NCBI RefSeq assembly: GCF_010120715.1
Contig: NZ_CP047591.1
Span: 868,001 to 932,000, forward strand
DNA length: 64,000 bases
Reading direction: 5' to 3'
DNA from: Aminipila terrae
GTDB taxonomy: Bacteria > Bacillota > Clostridia > Peptostreptococcales > Anaerovoracaceae
A model generated the notes under the pieces. It had not been told where the DNA came from. It did not search any database and was given only the letters and a program-made list of their open reading frames with translations. Position 1 is the first letter of the stretch; each line of letters begins with the position of its first letter. The position numbers were made by a program, and so were the translations under genes. Positions 18,840-29,027 of the stretch are shown piece after piece.

Positions 18840-20699
18840 ATGATAAATAAGTTTTTAGATGTTCTGATTGGAAGGCCTCTGGCTAATGAGAAAAGTAGCA
18901 TAGAAAAGTATAATGTTCCTTTTGGCCTGGCAATTATGGCCAGTGATGCCATATCCTCTGTAGCTTACGGAGCCCAGGAAATACTTTTCGTACTTATTGT
19001 TCTTGGGGCATCTGCCTATCAGTGGCTGACATGGACTTCCTTTATGATAATAGGTCTGCTGGCCATATTGACCATTTCATATATACAGATTATCAATGCA
19101 TACCCACAAGGAGGAGGAGCCTACAAAGTAGCAAAGGAAAATCTGGGTGCAAAGGCCGGCCTCTGTGCCAGTGCAGGATTGATTATAAGCTACATTCTCA
19201 CGGTTGCAGTTAGTGCCAGCGCAGGTGCTGATGCTATTGTGTCTGCATTTGAATATTTAGGGCCCTATAAAGTGGAAATGGTTGTGGTACTAATTGTTAT
19301 TCTGACCATACTGAACTTACGAGGTATCAGTGAATCATCCAAAATATTTGCACTGCCTACTTACGTTTTTATTTTCAGTATGATTTTTATGATAGTTTAC
19401 GGCTTGTTTAAGTACTTTGTACTGAACATCCATCCGGAGCCTATGTATTCTGTTCCTGACAGTACAGTCTCCAGTATATCAATAATCTTGGTATTAAAGG
19501 CTTTCTCTTCCGGATGCTCTGCATTAACCGGGGTAGAAGCGGTGAGTAATTCCGTTCCTAATTTTCAGGAACCAAGCCCTAGAAATGCCAAAGTGGTCAT
19601 GATTTTACTGGCAACTCTCATATTTTTTATATTCGGCGGCACTTCAATACTTGCAATATTCTATACAGCTGTTCCCATTGTTAATGGGCCTACGGTTGTA
19701 TCACAGATTGCATTTGCTGTATTTCATAAAGGATTCATGTATTACATTATTCAGTTCAGTACCGCTGTTATATTGCTCATGGCATGCAATACAGCATTTA
19801 CAGGTTTCCCTATGCTCATGTACATTGTGGGGAAAGATGGTTATGCCCCAAAACAGTTTACTCTTAGAGGTAAACGGCTGAGTTTTTCTGTAGGAATAGT
19901 TGCCTTATCACTGATTGCATGTATTCTTGTCATTATATTTCAGGCAGATACCCACAGAATCATTCCACTTTATGCCATAGGGGTATTTATCTCCTTCACT
20001 TTAGGTCAATTCGGTATGGTAAACCATTGGAGGAAATCCAAAGAAAAGAACTGGAAAATTGGTGTTGTCATAAATGGCATCGGCTCTGTGGTTACTTTAC
20101 TGACTACCTTAATAGTCTTAGTGGGAAAATTTACAGAAGGAGCATTTATTGTATTAATCATTATTCCAATCATCATCATTGGACAAGTTAAGATTAAAGC
20201 CCATTACGAAAAAATTGCCGCTGGATTAAGTGTCAGCAATGTGAGATTAAATAAAGTAGACTTTAAGATAAAGTATGATCATGTCATAGTAGTTCCAATC
20301 GCTTCCTTAAATAAGGCAGCCATAGGGGCCCTCCAGTATGCCCAGAGTCTGGGAGGGAAAGTTATTGCCCTGAATGTTTCAACGGATATGGAATCCATGG
20401 ACAAATTAAAAAGCCGGTGGAATGAATTAAATACGGATATGGTATTGGTTTCAAAATATTCTCCATACAGAGCTGTAGTAACACCATTGTTAGATAATAT
20501 TTACCAGATAGCAGATGCTGCGGAAGAGGAAGACGAAAAGATTACGGTCATTGTCCCCCAGTTTATGACTCATGGACTTTTGGCTAGTATTTTGCACAAT
20601 CATACCGGTTTATTTATCAGAGAGAGCCTGCTCAAAAAAGGCAACATCATTGTATCTACTTATCCATACAATCTTGATAATAATGATTACGTTGATTAG
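18840..20699 (+). CDS. APC-superfamily permease, KimA/YdaO-like (probable K+ or amino-acid importer)
   Basis: The 619-residue protein has about 12 membrane segments (up to about residue 450) and a C-terminal cytoplasmic domain (about 470-619; VIVVPIASLNKAAIGALQYAQ, KITVIVPQFMTHG). The opening VPFGLAIMASDAISSVAYGAQE and PQGGGAYKVAKENLG are characteristic of the KimA/YdaO branch, which takes up potassium with protons and is inhibited by c-di-AMP in Bacillus. AAGGAG lies 6 bases before the ATG. The 97-base leader is too short for an obvious ydaO riboswitch. Substrate assignment is by family only. Confidence 0.8.
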   Translation: MINKFLDVLIGRPLANEKSSIEKYNVPFGLAIMASDAISSVAYGAQEILFVLIVLGASAYQWLTWTSFMIIGLLAILTISYIQIINAYPQGGGAYKVAKENLGAKAGLCASAGLIISYILTVAVSASAGADAIVSAFEYLGPYKVEMVVVLIVILTILNLRGISESSKIFALPTYVFIFSMIFMIVYGLFKYFVLNIHPEPMYSVPDSTVSSISIILVLKAFSSGCSALTGVEAVSNSVPNFQEPSPRNAKVVMILLATLIFFIFGGTSILAIFYTAVPIVNGPTVVSQIAFAVFHKGFMYYIIQFSTAVILLMACNTAFTGFPMLMYIVGKDGYAPKQFTLRGKRLSFSVGIVALSLIACILVIIFQADTHRIIPLYAIGVFISFTLGQFGMVNHWRKSKEKNWKIGVVINGIGSVVTLLTTLIVLVGKFTEGAFIVLIIIPIIIIGQVKIKAHYEKIAAGLSVSNVRLNKVDFKIKYDHVIVVPIASLNKAAIGALQYAQSLGGKVIALNVSTDMESMDKLKSRWNELNTDMVLVSKYSPYRAVVTPLLDNIYQIADAAEEEDEKITVIVPQFMTHGLLASILHNHTGLFIRESLLKKGNIIVSTYPYNLDNNDYVD

Positions 20700-20731
20700 G
20701 CACAATCGGAGAGTTTACTAGCACATATAAT

Positions 20732-20769
20732 AAAAAAGTGGATTTCCAGTTAAAGAAATCCACTTTTTT
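20732..20769. terminator. Bidirectional terminator
   Basis: A 15-bp perfect stem (AAAAAAGTGGATTTC / GAAATCCACTTTTTT) lies between the convergent KimA-like and CycA-like genes, with A and T runs built into the stem for both directions. Confidence 0.9.
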
Positions 20770-20779
20770 ATATTTGATT

Positions 20780-22123
20780 TTATTTCTTAAATATCTTATA
20801 TAATCCTCCAAGCAATAGAAACCATACTGGTGTTACAAACAGAGCCACACGTGTTTCTTTATTCAGAGCTAATACAACCAGAACAAAAGCAATAAAAGCA
20901 AGAATAATATAGTTAGAAACTGGATAAAGTGGCATTTTGAATTTGCTCTTTGCCGCCAGCCTTGGATTGGTTTTGCGGTATCTTAAATGGCACAGTACCA
21001 TCATGGCCCAAATGAAAATAAAGCAGAATGTGGATATACTTGTTATAAGTACAAATACCCCTTCTGGCATTATGTAGTTCAAAATTACTGAAAGTAAAAT
21101 GGCAGCAGCTGAAAACAATGTTGCAGTAGAAGGTATATTATTACGATTTAACTTTCTCATAGATGCTGGTGCATTATTTTCTTTTGCAAGAGAGAATGCC
21201 ATACGGCCTGTGCTGAATATACCACTATTACATGCTGATGCTGCTGAAGTTAAAACTACAAAATTTACAATACCTGCAGCTGAGGCAATTCCCACAGAAG
21301 CAAATACCTGTACAAATGGACTTTCTTCCGGGTTTATAGAATTCCATGGATATATACTCATAATGACAAGTAATGCTCCAATATAGAAGATGATGATTCT
21401 CACTGGAATATTGTTAATAGCTTTAGGTATAACACGTTCTGGATTTTCAGTTTCCCCAGCTGTCAATCCCACTAGCTCAATTCCTGTAAAAGCAAATACA
21501 ACCATTTGGAAAGAAAGAATAAAACCACTTACGCCATTTGGGAACCATCCTCCGTGTTTCCACAGATTAGAGAAACTAGAAGCACCTGCATCTGTAGAAA
21601 AGCCTTTGAAAATCATAAATGAACCAATTATAATTAAGGATAATATTGCAATAACTTTAATTAAAGCAAACCAAAATTCCATTTCACCAAAATACTTTAC
21701 CGCGGTAAGATTCATAACCAGTAAAACAACCAGTGCTACCAAACTTGGAACCCACTGAGCTATATGCGGGAACCAGAACTGTACGTACAGTCCAACAGCC
21801 GTCAGGTCTGCCATGGCAAGTGAAATCCAGCAGAACCAATAGGTCCACCCAGTGATAAAGGCTGCCCCATTTCCAAAATAGTCCTGAACAAAGTCAACAA
21901 AAGAATGATGATGCAGATTAGAAAGTAATACTTCTCCCAAAGCTCGCATAATGAAGTAACAGATGATTCCTGTTATCAAATAAGCTAATAAAATAGAGGG
22001 TCCTGCTAAATGAATGGATCTGCCTGATCCAAGAAATAAACCTGTACCAATGGCTCCTCCAATTGCAAGCAATTGTACATGGCGATTTTTTAATCCCCTA
22101 GATAACTGTTGATTTTCTGACAT
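20780..22123 (-). CDS. cycA: D-serine/D-alanine/glycine transporter (CycA-like)
   Basis: The protein is an APC-family permease of about 447 residues with 12 membrane segments. It follows E. coli CycA closely across its length (GLKNRHVQLLAIGGAIGTGLF, GWTYWFCW, FGEMEFWFALIK, TSAASACNSGIFSTGRM, SKFKMPLYPV). The frame opens at 22165, but the ATG at 22123 has AAGGCGG 8 bases upstream and matches the CycA N-terminus. CycA imports glycine, D-alanine and D-serine with protons. A tandem glycine riboswitch about 250 bases upstream on the same strand independently supports glycine as substrate. Confidence 0.92.
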   Translation of the reverse strand: MSENQQLSRGLKNRHVQLLAIGGAIGTGLFLGSGRSIHLAGPSILLAYLITGIICYFIMRALGEVLLSNLHHHSFVDFVQDYFGNGAAFITGWTYWFCWISLAMADLTAVGLYVQFWFPHIAQWVPSLVALVVLLVMNLTAVKYFGEMEFWFALIKVIAILSLIIIGSFMIFKGFSTDAGASSFSNLWKHGGWFPNGVSGFILSFQMVVFAFTGIELVGLTAGETENPERVIPKAINNIPVRIIIFYIGALLVIMSIYPWNSINPEESPFVQVFASVGIASAAGIVNFVVLTSAASACNSGIFSTGRMAFSLAKENNAPASMRKLNRNNIPSTATLFSAAAILLSVILNYIMPEGVFVLITSISTFCFIFIWAMMVLCHLRYRKTNPRLAAKSKFKMPLYPVSNYIILAFIAFVLVVLALNKETRVALFVTPVWFLLLGGLYKIFKK

Positions 22124-22333
22124 AAATATTCCGCCTTTCTGAATGTTACTATTTTTTATTATCATTGTGATTCACCAGAATTAATTCCAGGCGCATGATA
22201 ATACAGGCTCCCATTTTTTATAAGATTTAAAACGGAACCAAGCTAATTTTTGTATACCCATATATAAGTATGCTTTTATTGGAGATATAATAGGGGAATA
22301 GATAAAATCTAAAAAAAAATAAAATCTAGAAAA

Positions 22334-22369
22334 AACATATAGAAATATATTACTTTTATAAGATATGTT
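22334..22369 (-). terminator. Candidate expression-platform terminator of the glycine riboswitch
   Basis: On the minus strand AACATAT pairs with ATATGTT across a 22-nt loop and is followed by a T6 run. It starts about 10 bases after aptamer II. The stem is AT-only, so this is weak. Confidence 0.35.
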
Positions 22370-22377
22370 ACCTGTAC

Positions 22378-22553
22378 CCTGTCCTTTTACCTGAGAGTTT
22401 CGCCATAAATATATGACTTTCCCCTTCGGTGCTCTTTAAAAGAGTCTCTCCAAGGTTTCATCCAATAGCGGTCATCTCTAATCAAATAGGTACCTGAAAG
22501 ATTTACTTCTTCGGTGAATGGCATTGGCCATTGCTCTCCCGCTATCTTCATCT
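22378..22553 (-). promoter_or_regulatory. Tandem glycine riboswitch
   Basis: On the minus strand two aptamers lie in series. Aptamer I (about 22553-22474) has GCGGGAGAGC, CACCGAAGAAG and TTTCAGGTACC; aptamer II (about 22473-22378) has CCTTGGAGAGACT, GCACCGAAGGGG and CTCTCAGGTAAAAGGACAGG, which are the conserved gcvT-type elements. It is oriented towards the CycA-like gene, so it should tie glycine transport to the internal glycine level. Whether glycine turns the gene on or off cannot be read with certainty. Confidence 0.92.
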
Positions 22554-22576
22554 GAAATATTAAATTTTACTGTTAT

Positions 22577-22605
22577 ATATTAATACAGATTAAAAAAAGT
22601 TGCAA
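22577..22605 (-). promoter_or_regulatory. Probable promoter of the glycine riboswitch/cycA transcript
   Basis: On the minus strand TTGCAA (22600-22605) and TAATAT (22577-22582) are 17 bases apart, about 20 bases before aptamer I. Confidence 0.55.
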
Positions 22606-22610
22606 CTACT

Positions 22611-25259
22611 TTAATTATCCTTTTTTTCTGCCAGTTCTTTCATCTGCTGTTTTACGTCTGAAGACAGGGCATCCATTAGATGTATTTTTTCTTTCCTCTT
22701 CAGTTCCTCATATTCCTGCTTCAGCCTTTCATTAGCCTCCTCAATGGCATTCTTCAGTTCTCTTGCAGATAGCAAAGAGCATCCTGCTCCCCTGACAATC
22801 AGCTGCTGTAGTCCGTCTGATGTGGCTACGGTGATATTATATTTTTTCTGGTTATCATGGGCAAACCGTTCAATATACTGATCCGCTGTCTGGGCCTCTC
22901 TGGTATATACCATATGTATATTCTGATAGTCCATGGCTTCTTCTTTATGTCCCTGAACACGGTAAGCATCAAACACAACAATAATCTGGCAATTTCGTAT
23001 TCCCTGATAATTGCAGAGACAGTCCAGCAGTTTCATTCTGGCGCCCTCCATATTGTCCTTGGTCAGTTCCTTCAATTCTGGCCATGCATGGATGATGTTA
23101 TAACCATCTACTAAAAGATATTCTTCTTTAACTTCTCTTTGTATACTGGAATATTCCGCAGTTCCATAATAAGTCTCCTGTGCAGGCTTATGTATTTTAA
23201 AGACGGACTTTTTCCCCCGGTTTGCATAAAAGGTTTTATGGAAAATCTCATTAATTTCATCCTGGCTGATCCACTGTTTTTCTTCAGAGGTTGTATAGGT
23301 CTGGGTCGCTCTCTCAGACAAATTTTCTTTTAACTGAAGGAAGGCTTCAATATGCATATTGTCTTTGACTTCATCCCAGCTCACAAGATACCCTGCACCA
23401 TGAGCGCAAAATACCGAACCTGTAGGGTTTTCCATATCCCGTTCTGAATCATAACCAGTACTTTCTATAACCTCTTCCGTATTATGGCAGGACTCATATC
23501 CTTTCATACTGCAAAACAGCCTCCCCACACCCTTTGTATAAGAAGAAACTTCCTTCTGATAATTTCTCATGGTAATAACTGGTGCACTCCCCTGCAGAAT
23601 AGCCATCTCACCGTCTGTCTGTGATATTTCACAAACACCACTCATTTTCTCAATGTCATTCATAGCCCTTCCTATCATTTTTTCAGGTAACTCTAATTCA
23701 AAAGCATAATAAGGTTCCAGCAATATAGACTCGGCCTCTTTCAATCCCTGTCTGACTGCACGATAAGTTGCTTCTCTGAAGTCTCCCCCCTCTGTGTGCT
23801 TGGTATGAGCTCTTCCTGACACTAAAGTGATTTTCATATCTGTAATGGGTGAGCCGGTTAAAACTCCTTTGTGAGTTTTTTCTTCCAGATGAGTTAAAAT
23901 CAGTCTCTGCCAATTCTTACCCAGCAAATCCTCACTGCATGCAGTGCTGTATTGCAACCCGCTTCCTGGTTCCCCAGGCTCCAATAACAGATGTACTTCC
24001 GCATAATGCCGCAGGGGTTCGAAGTGGCCCACTCCCTCAACCCTATCCGCAATGGTTTCCTTATATAAAATTTTTCCGGTACCAAAGCTTACCTGCACAC
24101 CAAATCGACTCCATATAATATTCTGTAAAATCTCAATCTGGATTTCACCCATAATCTGAGCCTGAATTTCCTGCAGCTGTTCATCCCAGACCAGATGAAG
24201 TTCTGGTTCTTCTTCTTCGATTTGACGTAACTTAGGAATCATTACTTTAGGATCACAGTCTTCTGGCAGTATAAGCTGATAAGACAATACTGGTTCCAGT
24301 ACAGGCCTGCTTGACATCTCCTCAATGCCCAGCCCCTCTCCCGGTCTGGTACAGCTGAGTCCCGTTACTGCACATACTGTACCTGCCTGAACTTCATTTA
24401 CCGCTTCAAACTTTTGTCCGGAATAGATCCGGATTTGGTTTATCTTTTCATCTCTGCTGTTCTTGCTCAAGGAATCCTTTACTTTAAGGCTCCCTCCTGT
24501 TATCTTCATATGAGTTAACCGGGTTCCCTGCTCATCTCTTGTTATCTTAAATATTTTCGCTCCAAATTCATCGGAATAATCCGGTATAGCTGTATATTTT
24601 ACAATGCCCTGTATAAATTCTTCAATGCCCTCAATTTTCAATGCAGAACCGAAATAGCAGGGGAATACTCTTCTCTCTCCTATTGCCTTTTTTATCTGGT
24701 CTGTTTCAATATATTCCTTTTCCAGATAGACTTCCATTAAGCTCTCACTACACATGGCCAATTGTTCATATAACCCATCCGTACTAATGTGGCCGAATTC
24801 AATACAGCAATCATTTAGCTGCTTCTTTATTTCTTTTAACAGCTTATCTTCATCCGTACCCGTCTGATCCATTTTATTAATGAATAAAAATACAGGTATC
24901 TGGTACATTTCCAACAGATTCCATAAAGTCCTGGTATGGCCCTGTACTCCGTCTGCACCATTAATCACTAGAACAGCGTAATCCAGCACTTGAAGGGTTC
25001 TTTCCATTTCTGCTGAAAAATCCGTATGACCAGGCGTATCCAGTAAAGTAACCTGAATTTCCCCCAGATTAAATACTGCCTGCTTGGAAAAAATAGTAAT
25101 TCCCCGTGCTCTTTCTAATTCATTGGTATCTAAATAAGCATCCTTATTGTCTACTCTTCCCAATTTACCTATTTTACCGCTCAGGTAAAGCAGACTCTCA
25201 GCTAATGTGGTTTTGCCAGCGTCTACATGTGCTAATATTCCAATCACTAATTTCTTCAT
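22611..25259 (-). CDS. Tet(M)/EF-G-like translation GTPase fused to a Rae1/YacP-type NYN endonuclease
   Basis: Residues 1 to about 640 are a translation GTPase of the ribosomal-protection type: G1 AHVDAGKTT, G2 RGIT, G3 DTPGHTDF, G4 NKMD, then EF-G domains II-V (HTKHTEGGDFREATYRAVRQ, GSAPVITMRNYQ). Residues about 712-860 form an NYN domain like Bacillus Rae1 (YacP): LLVDGYNIIHAWPEL, VVFDAYRVQG, TADQYIERFA, VATSDGLQQ, with acidic residues D718, D764, D793 and D815. A basic/acidic coiled-coil tail ends it. Tet proteins bind near the ribosomal A site, and Rae1 cuts mRNA in the A site, so the fusion suggests a GTP-driven mRNA cutter or rescue factor. Automatic annotation may call it tetracycline resistance, which is not secure. 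Start ATG follows AAGGA. Confidence 0.85.
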   Translation of the reverse strand: MKKLVIGILAHVDAGKTTLAESLLYLSGKIGKLGRVDNKDAYLDTNELERARGITIFSKQAVFNLGEIQVTLLDTPGHTDFSAEMERTLQVLDYAVLVINGADGVQGHTRTLWNLLEMYQIPVFLFINKMDQTGTDEDKLLKEIKKQLNDCCIEFGHISTDGLYEQLAMCSESLMEVYLEKEYIETDQIKKAIGERRVFPCYFGSALKIEGIEEFIQGIVKYTAIPDYSDEFGAKIFKITRDEQGTRLTHMKITGGSLKVKDSLSKNSRDEKINQIRIYSGQKFEAVNEVQAGTVCAVTGLSCTRPGEGLGIEEMSSRPVLEPVLSYQLILPEDCDPKVMIPKLRQIEEEEPELHLVWDEQLQEIQAQIMGEIQIEILQNIIWSRFGVQVSFGTGKILYKETIADRVEGVGHFEPLRHYAEVHLLLEPGEPGSGLQYSTACSEDLLGKNWQRLILTHLEEKTHKGVLTGSPITDMKITLVSGRAHTKHTEGGDFREATYRAVRQGLKEAESILLEPYYAFELELPEKMIGRAMNDIEKMSGVCEISQTDGEMAILQGSAPVITMRNYQKEVSSYTKGVGRLFCSMKGYESCHNTEEVIESTGYDSERDMENPTGSVFCAHGAGYLVSWDEVKDNMHIEAFLQLKENLSERATQTYTTSEEKQWISQDEINEIFHKTFYANRGKKSVFKIHKPAQETYYGTAEYSSIQREVKEEYLLVDGYNIIHAWPELKELTKDNMEGARMKLLDCLCNYQGIRNCQIIVVFDAYRVQGHKEEAMDYQNIHMVYTREAQTADQYIERFAHDNQKKYNITVATSDGLQQLIVRGAGCSLLSARELKNAIEEANERLKQEYEELKRKEKIHLMDALSSDVKQQMKELAEKKDN

Positions 25260-25391
25260 GCTATATCCTTATTTTTTGTATTTTTAAAAGCAACGTTTAC
25301 TTTTATTTGTTCACTTTTATATTATACCAATAAGTTTGAAGTCCGTACATCTATATCAGCGTAACCAGGTATAGGAAAATTTTCTAATTCA

Positions 25392-27244
25392 TTAAATCAA
25401 TGTGGCCCTGGGTGCAAACTGACTGTTATAAAGGGACTCATATAAGCCCTTCCTTTCCAGAAGTTCCTGGTGTGTTCCCTGTTCTGTAATGTTGCCATTT
25501 TGCATAACTAAAATTAAATCTGCATCACGGATTGTAGATAATCTATGAGCAATTATAAAACTTGTCCGGCCCTGCATTAAATTCTTCATGGCTTTTTGAA
25601 TTTCAGCTTCTGTCCTTGTATCAACACTAGATGTTGCTTCATCCAAAATCAGAATTGGAGGATTGGCAATAATAGCCCTTGCTATGGTTAAAAGCTGCTT
25701 CTGCCCTTGGGATATGTTGGAACCATCTTCATCCAGAATTGTCTGGTACCCTTTGGGAAAAGTCCTGATAAAATGATCTGCACGGGCTGCCTTTGCGGCA
25801 GAAACCACCTCTTCCATACTGGCGTCCAAACGGCCATAAGCAATATTGTCATAGATACTGCCATGAAATATCCAGGTATCCTGCAAAACCATGCCGAAAA
25901 GAGTTCGTAAAGAAACCCTGCTCATATCTTTGATATCTACTCCGTCGATGGTGATTTTCCCCCCTGAATCTCATAAAACCGCATAAGCAGATTAACCAGC
26001 GTGGTTTTTCCTGCCCCGGTGGGTCCCACGATAGCAATCTTGCTTCCTGATTTTAAATTAAGATTGATATCTTTCATTAGAATTGCATCTTCCCTGTAAC
26101 CAAATCTTACATGGTCGAACACAACATTTCCTTTAGGGTTTTCAATTATTTTGCACTCCAGATTATCTGGTATTTCCTCCGTTTCATCCAGCAGCTCAAA
26201 AAAACGTTCTGCTGATGCAACAGCAGATTGCAGCATATTCATGATATACGAAAGCTGCGTCATTGGTTCAGAGCAAATATCCACATACTGGATAAAGGCC
26301 TGAATCTGCCCCAGTGTCATGGTTCCTTTCACTGCAAAACTGCCTCCGGCCACTGCGACAATCACGTATCCCATTTTCCCTATAACACGGATAATTGGTT
26401 CGATGGCAAAAATGGCGAATTGTGCTTTTCTGTTTGCGTCACAAAGTTTCTGGTTAACCGCTTGAAAGGATTCTACCGACCTTTCCTCTCCGCTGAAAGC
26501 TTTTATCACCAGCTGCCCTGTAAAGGCTTCTTCAACATCACTGTTAAGTTCTCCCAGATATCTTTGATTTTCCCCATAATAGTTCTCTACTCTTTGGGAA
26601 ATCTGCTTTGTTACCAGCATGGATATAATAATGGTTGCCACTGTAATCAGGGTAAGTGCAGGATTAATAACCATCATGATGATAATCCCAACCACAATAG
26701 TAACTGTGGAAAGAATAAACTGCATTAATCCCTGTTGCAGGCTGTCAGCAATTCTCTCCAAGTCGCTGGTGGCACGACTGAGTATTTCCCCTTTCTTGTG
26801 AGAATCGTAGTAACTTAAAGGTAAATTATTCAGTTTCTGGCTTAATTCTTTCCGGAGACCTAAAGTCAGCTTCTGGGCTACTCCTGCCATGAAATATTGC
26901 TGAAAATAGGTAAACAGAGAAGTAAACCCATAAATGGCCATGAGAATAAGAATTGTCTGCACGATTTCACTGCTGTCTGGGTTAAATTTTTCTCCAGTTG
27001 ACATTGATAATTTTATACCTTCATATAGCTGGTCAATCACCTTTCCCATTACCAACGGACCTGCAAGGTTGAGAACACAGCCCACGAGTACAGTTAGTAA
27101 AATGACCAGAATTTTTAATTTCTGTTTTGCCAAATATTTTAACAGACGTAAGGTGGCCTTTTTGGTATCTTTGGCTTTGTCCATGAAACCATCCATCCCC
27201 ATATCATATAGTTCAAATTCCTGATTCATATTATCTTTATTCAT
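25392..27244 (-). pseudogene. ABC exporter half-transporter (canonical ATPase half), split by a 1-base frameshift
   Basis: The first fragment holds the six-helix membrane domain and Walker A (GPTGAGKTT); the second holds degenerate signature ISQGQ, Walker B LILDEATSSVD with the catalytic Glu and H-loop IIAHRLSTI. The first frame stops after FYEIQGGKSPSTE at 25937; restoring one base in the C6 at 25959-25964 gives GGKITIDGVDIKDMSRVSLR and a protein of about 617 residues. GGAGG lies 7 bases before the ATG at 27244, which is preferred to 27256. It follows its partner gene by a few bases, forming a heterodimeric multidrug-type exporter. The break would abolish the pump if real. Confidence 0.85.
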
Positions 27245-27261
27245 GATAGCCTCCATATATA

Positions 27262-28989
27262 TTACGCCATTTCATCTTCCCTTAACTGAGAAGCTGCTAT
27301 TTGCTTATAAACTTCACAAGATTTCATCAGCTCTTTATGTTTTCCTATTCCTGCTATTTTTCCATCTTCCAGTACAATAATCTGGTCTGCATCCATAATG
27401 GTATTGATACGCTGTGCCACCATAACCACTGTAGCATTTTTAATCTCATTCCTTAATGCCTGTCTGAGCTTGGCATCTGTTTTAAAGTCAAGAGCGGAAA
27501 AGCTGTCATCGAAAATGTAGAATTCTGGTTTACGGATTATTGCACGTGCTATGGCCAGGCGTTGTTTTTGCCCCCCGGACAAGTTGTTTCCCCCTTGTGC
27601 CACATAGGACTCATACTGTTGATCCAGTCCCATAATAAAATAATGTGCCTGAGCCACCTGCGCAGCATGTTCAATCTGTGCCTGAGTTGCATCCTCCATT
27701 CCATACCGTATATTTTCTGCTACAGTACCGCTGAAAAGGAAATTTTTCTGAGGGACATACCCCACTTTATTACGCAGTACCTTCTGAGGCAGTTTGCGGA
27801 TGTCCACACCGTCTATCTTAATACACCCTCCCTGAACTTCAAAAAAACGAAGGATGAGATTAGCAATAGTTGATTTACCTGACCCTGTGCCTCCTATAAT
27901 AGCGGTAATCTCCCCTGCTTTTGACTGGAAGGTTATATCGCTTAAAATTGGTTCTTCTGCATTGGGGTATTGGAACGTAACATGTTCAAATTGAAGGTGG
28001 GCATTCTCACCTTTTTCAGGCTCTATCACAGCTCCATCTATAATCTCAGGATTGATTGCAAGAATCTCATCAATTCTCTCTGCACAGGCCTGGGCCCGGG
28101 GAATATACATAAATATCATGACACCTATGATAAGAAAAATCAGAATGAGGAAGCAGTATTCTATCATAGCCATAATATCACCAATCTGCATAACACCAGC
28201 CCCGGCTCTGATTCCACCAATCCATAAAATACAAATGATGCCCCCATTGATAATGATCATAGCTATTGGTTCCAGTATAGCAATCATCTTATTTATTCTT
28301 ACGGCATTTTCTGCATAAGCTGAAGATGCGGCATCTACCCGGCTTTTTTCGTATTTTTCACGATTAAAAGCTCTGATAACACGAACTCCTATCACTGTTT
28401 CCCGAAATAGCCCATTAATGCTGTCCATCTTTATCTGAACCTGTTTAAATAATGGAATCACTTTCTTCCCCATTAGAAGAGCGATAATTAAAAAGATGAT
28501 CATGGTGGTTACAATAATCATGGCCAGTACTTTGTCTTTTAGGAAAGCAAGACACAATCCTCCTATTGCCATAATAGGTGCTGGCAGCAGCATGATTATA
28601 AACATGATTGTGGTATCTCCTATTAAAGTCACATCGCTGGTGGCTCTTGTTATCATGGAGGCTGTACCAATTTTATTAAAATCGTTGACAGAAAAAAGTT
28701 GAACTTTCTCAAAAACTGCCTGGCGAATATCTCTTGATATCCTGGCAGATGCATCAGCCGACATCCGGGTAATCCAGACAGTGATTCCCCCTGTTAATAC
28801 GGATGTCAATAGCATAATTGCTCCAACTTTTGCAATATAGGATATATTTCCTCTGAGAACGCCATTGTTCACAATTGCAGCTTTCAATGTAGGAATATAC
28901 AATGTACCCAGTGTCTGCAGAAAAGTAAACAATATTAACGCCGCAAAAGTAGATTTATAGTTTTTTAAAAAATCTTTTACTCGTATCAT
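27262..28989 (-). CDS. ABC exporter half-transporter (degenerate ATPase half)
   Basis: The protein is about 575 residues: a six-helix membrane domain, Walker A GGTGSGKST, canonical signature NLSGGQKQR, but Walker B IFDDSFSALD with Asp in place of the catalytic Glu and H-loop VAQRINTI with Gln in place of His. It therefore supplies the good signature motif while the partner at 25392-27244 supplies the good Walker B and H-loop, the asymmetric arrangement of heterodimeric exporters such as LmrCD or BmrCD. The open frame begins at a TTG (29007), but AAGGTG lies just before the ATG at 28989. The upstream promoter has a MerR-type 19-bp spacer. Confidence 0.9.
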   Translation of the reverse strand: MIRVKDFLKNYKSTFAALILFTFLQTLGTLYIPTLKAAIVNNGVLRGNISYIAKVGAIMLLTSVLTGGITVWITRMSADASARISRDIRQAVFEKVQLFSVNDFNKIGTASMITRATSDVTLIGDTTIMFIIMLLPAPIMAIGGLCLAFLKDKVLAMIIVTTMIIFLIIALLMGKKVIPLFKQVQIKMDSINGLFRETVIGVRVIRAFNREKYEKSRVDAASSAYAENAVRINKMIAILEPIAMIIINGGIICILWIGGIRAGAGVMQIGDIMAMIEYCFLILIFLIIGVMIFMYIPRAQACAERIDEILAINPEIIDGAVIEPEKGENAHLQFEHVTFQYPNAEEPILSDITFQSKAGEITAIIGGTGSGKSTIANLILRFFEVQGGCIKIDGVDIRKLPQKVLRNKVGYVPQKNFLFSGTVAENIRYGMEDATQAQIEHAAQVAQAHYFIMGLDQQYESYVAQGGNNLSGGQKQRLAIARAIIRKPEFYIFDDSFSALDFKTDAKLRQALRNEIKNATVVMVAQRINTIMDADQIIVLEDGKIAGIGKHKELMKSCEVYKQIAASQLREDEMA

Positions 28990-29027
28990 AAAAATCACCT
29001 TGCCCAATTTAGTTTATTACTCAGTTA

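Noticed and set aside
22611..25259. Annotation as tetracycline resistance Tet(M)
   Set aside because: The GTPase half is related, but the resistance loops cannot be confirmed by eye and the NYN fusion points to another role.
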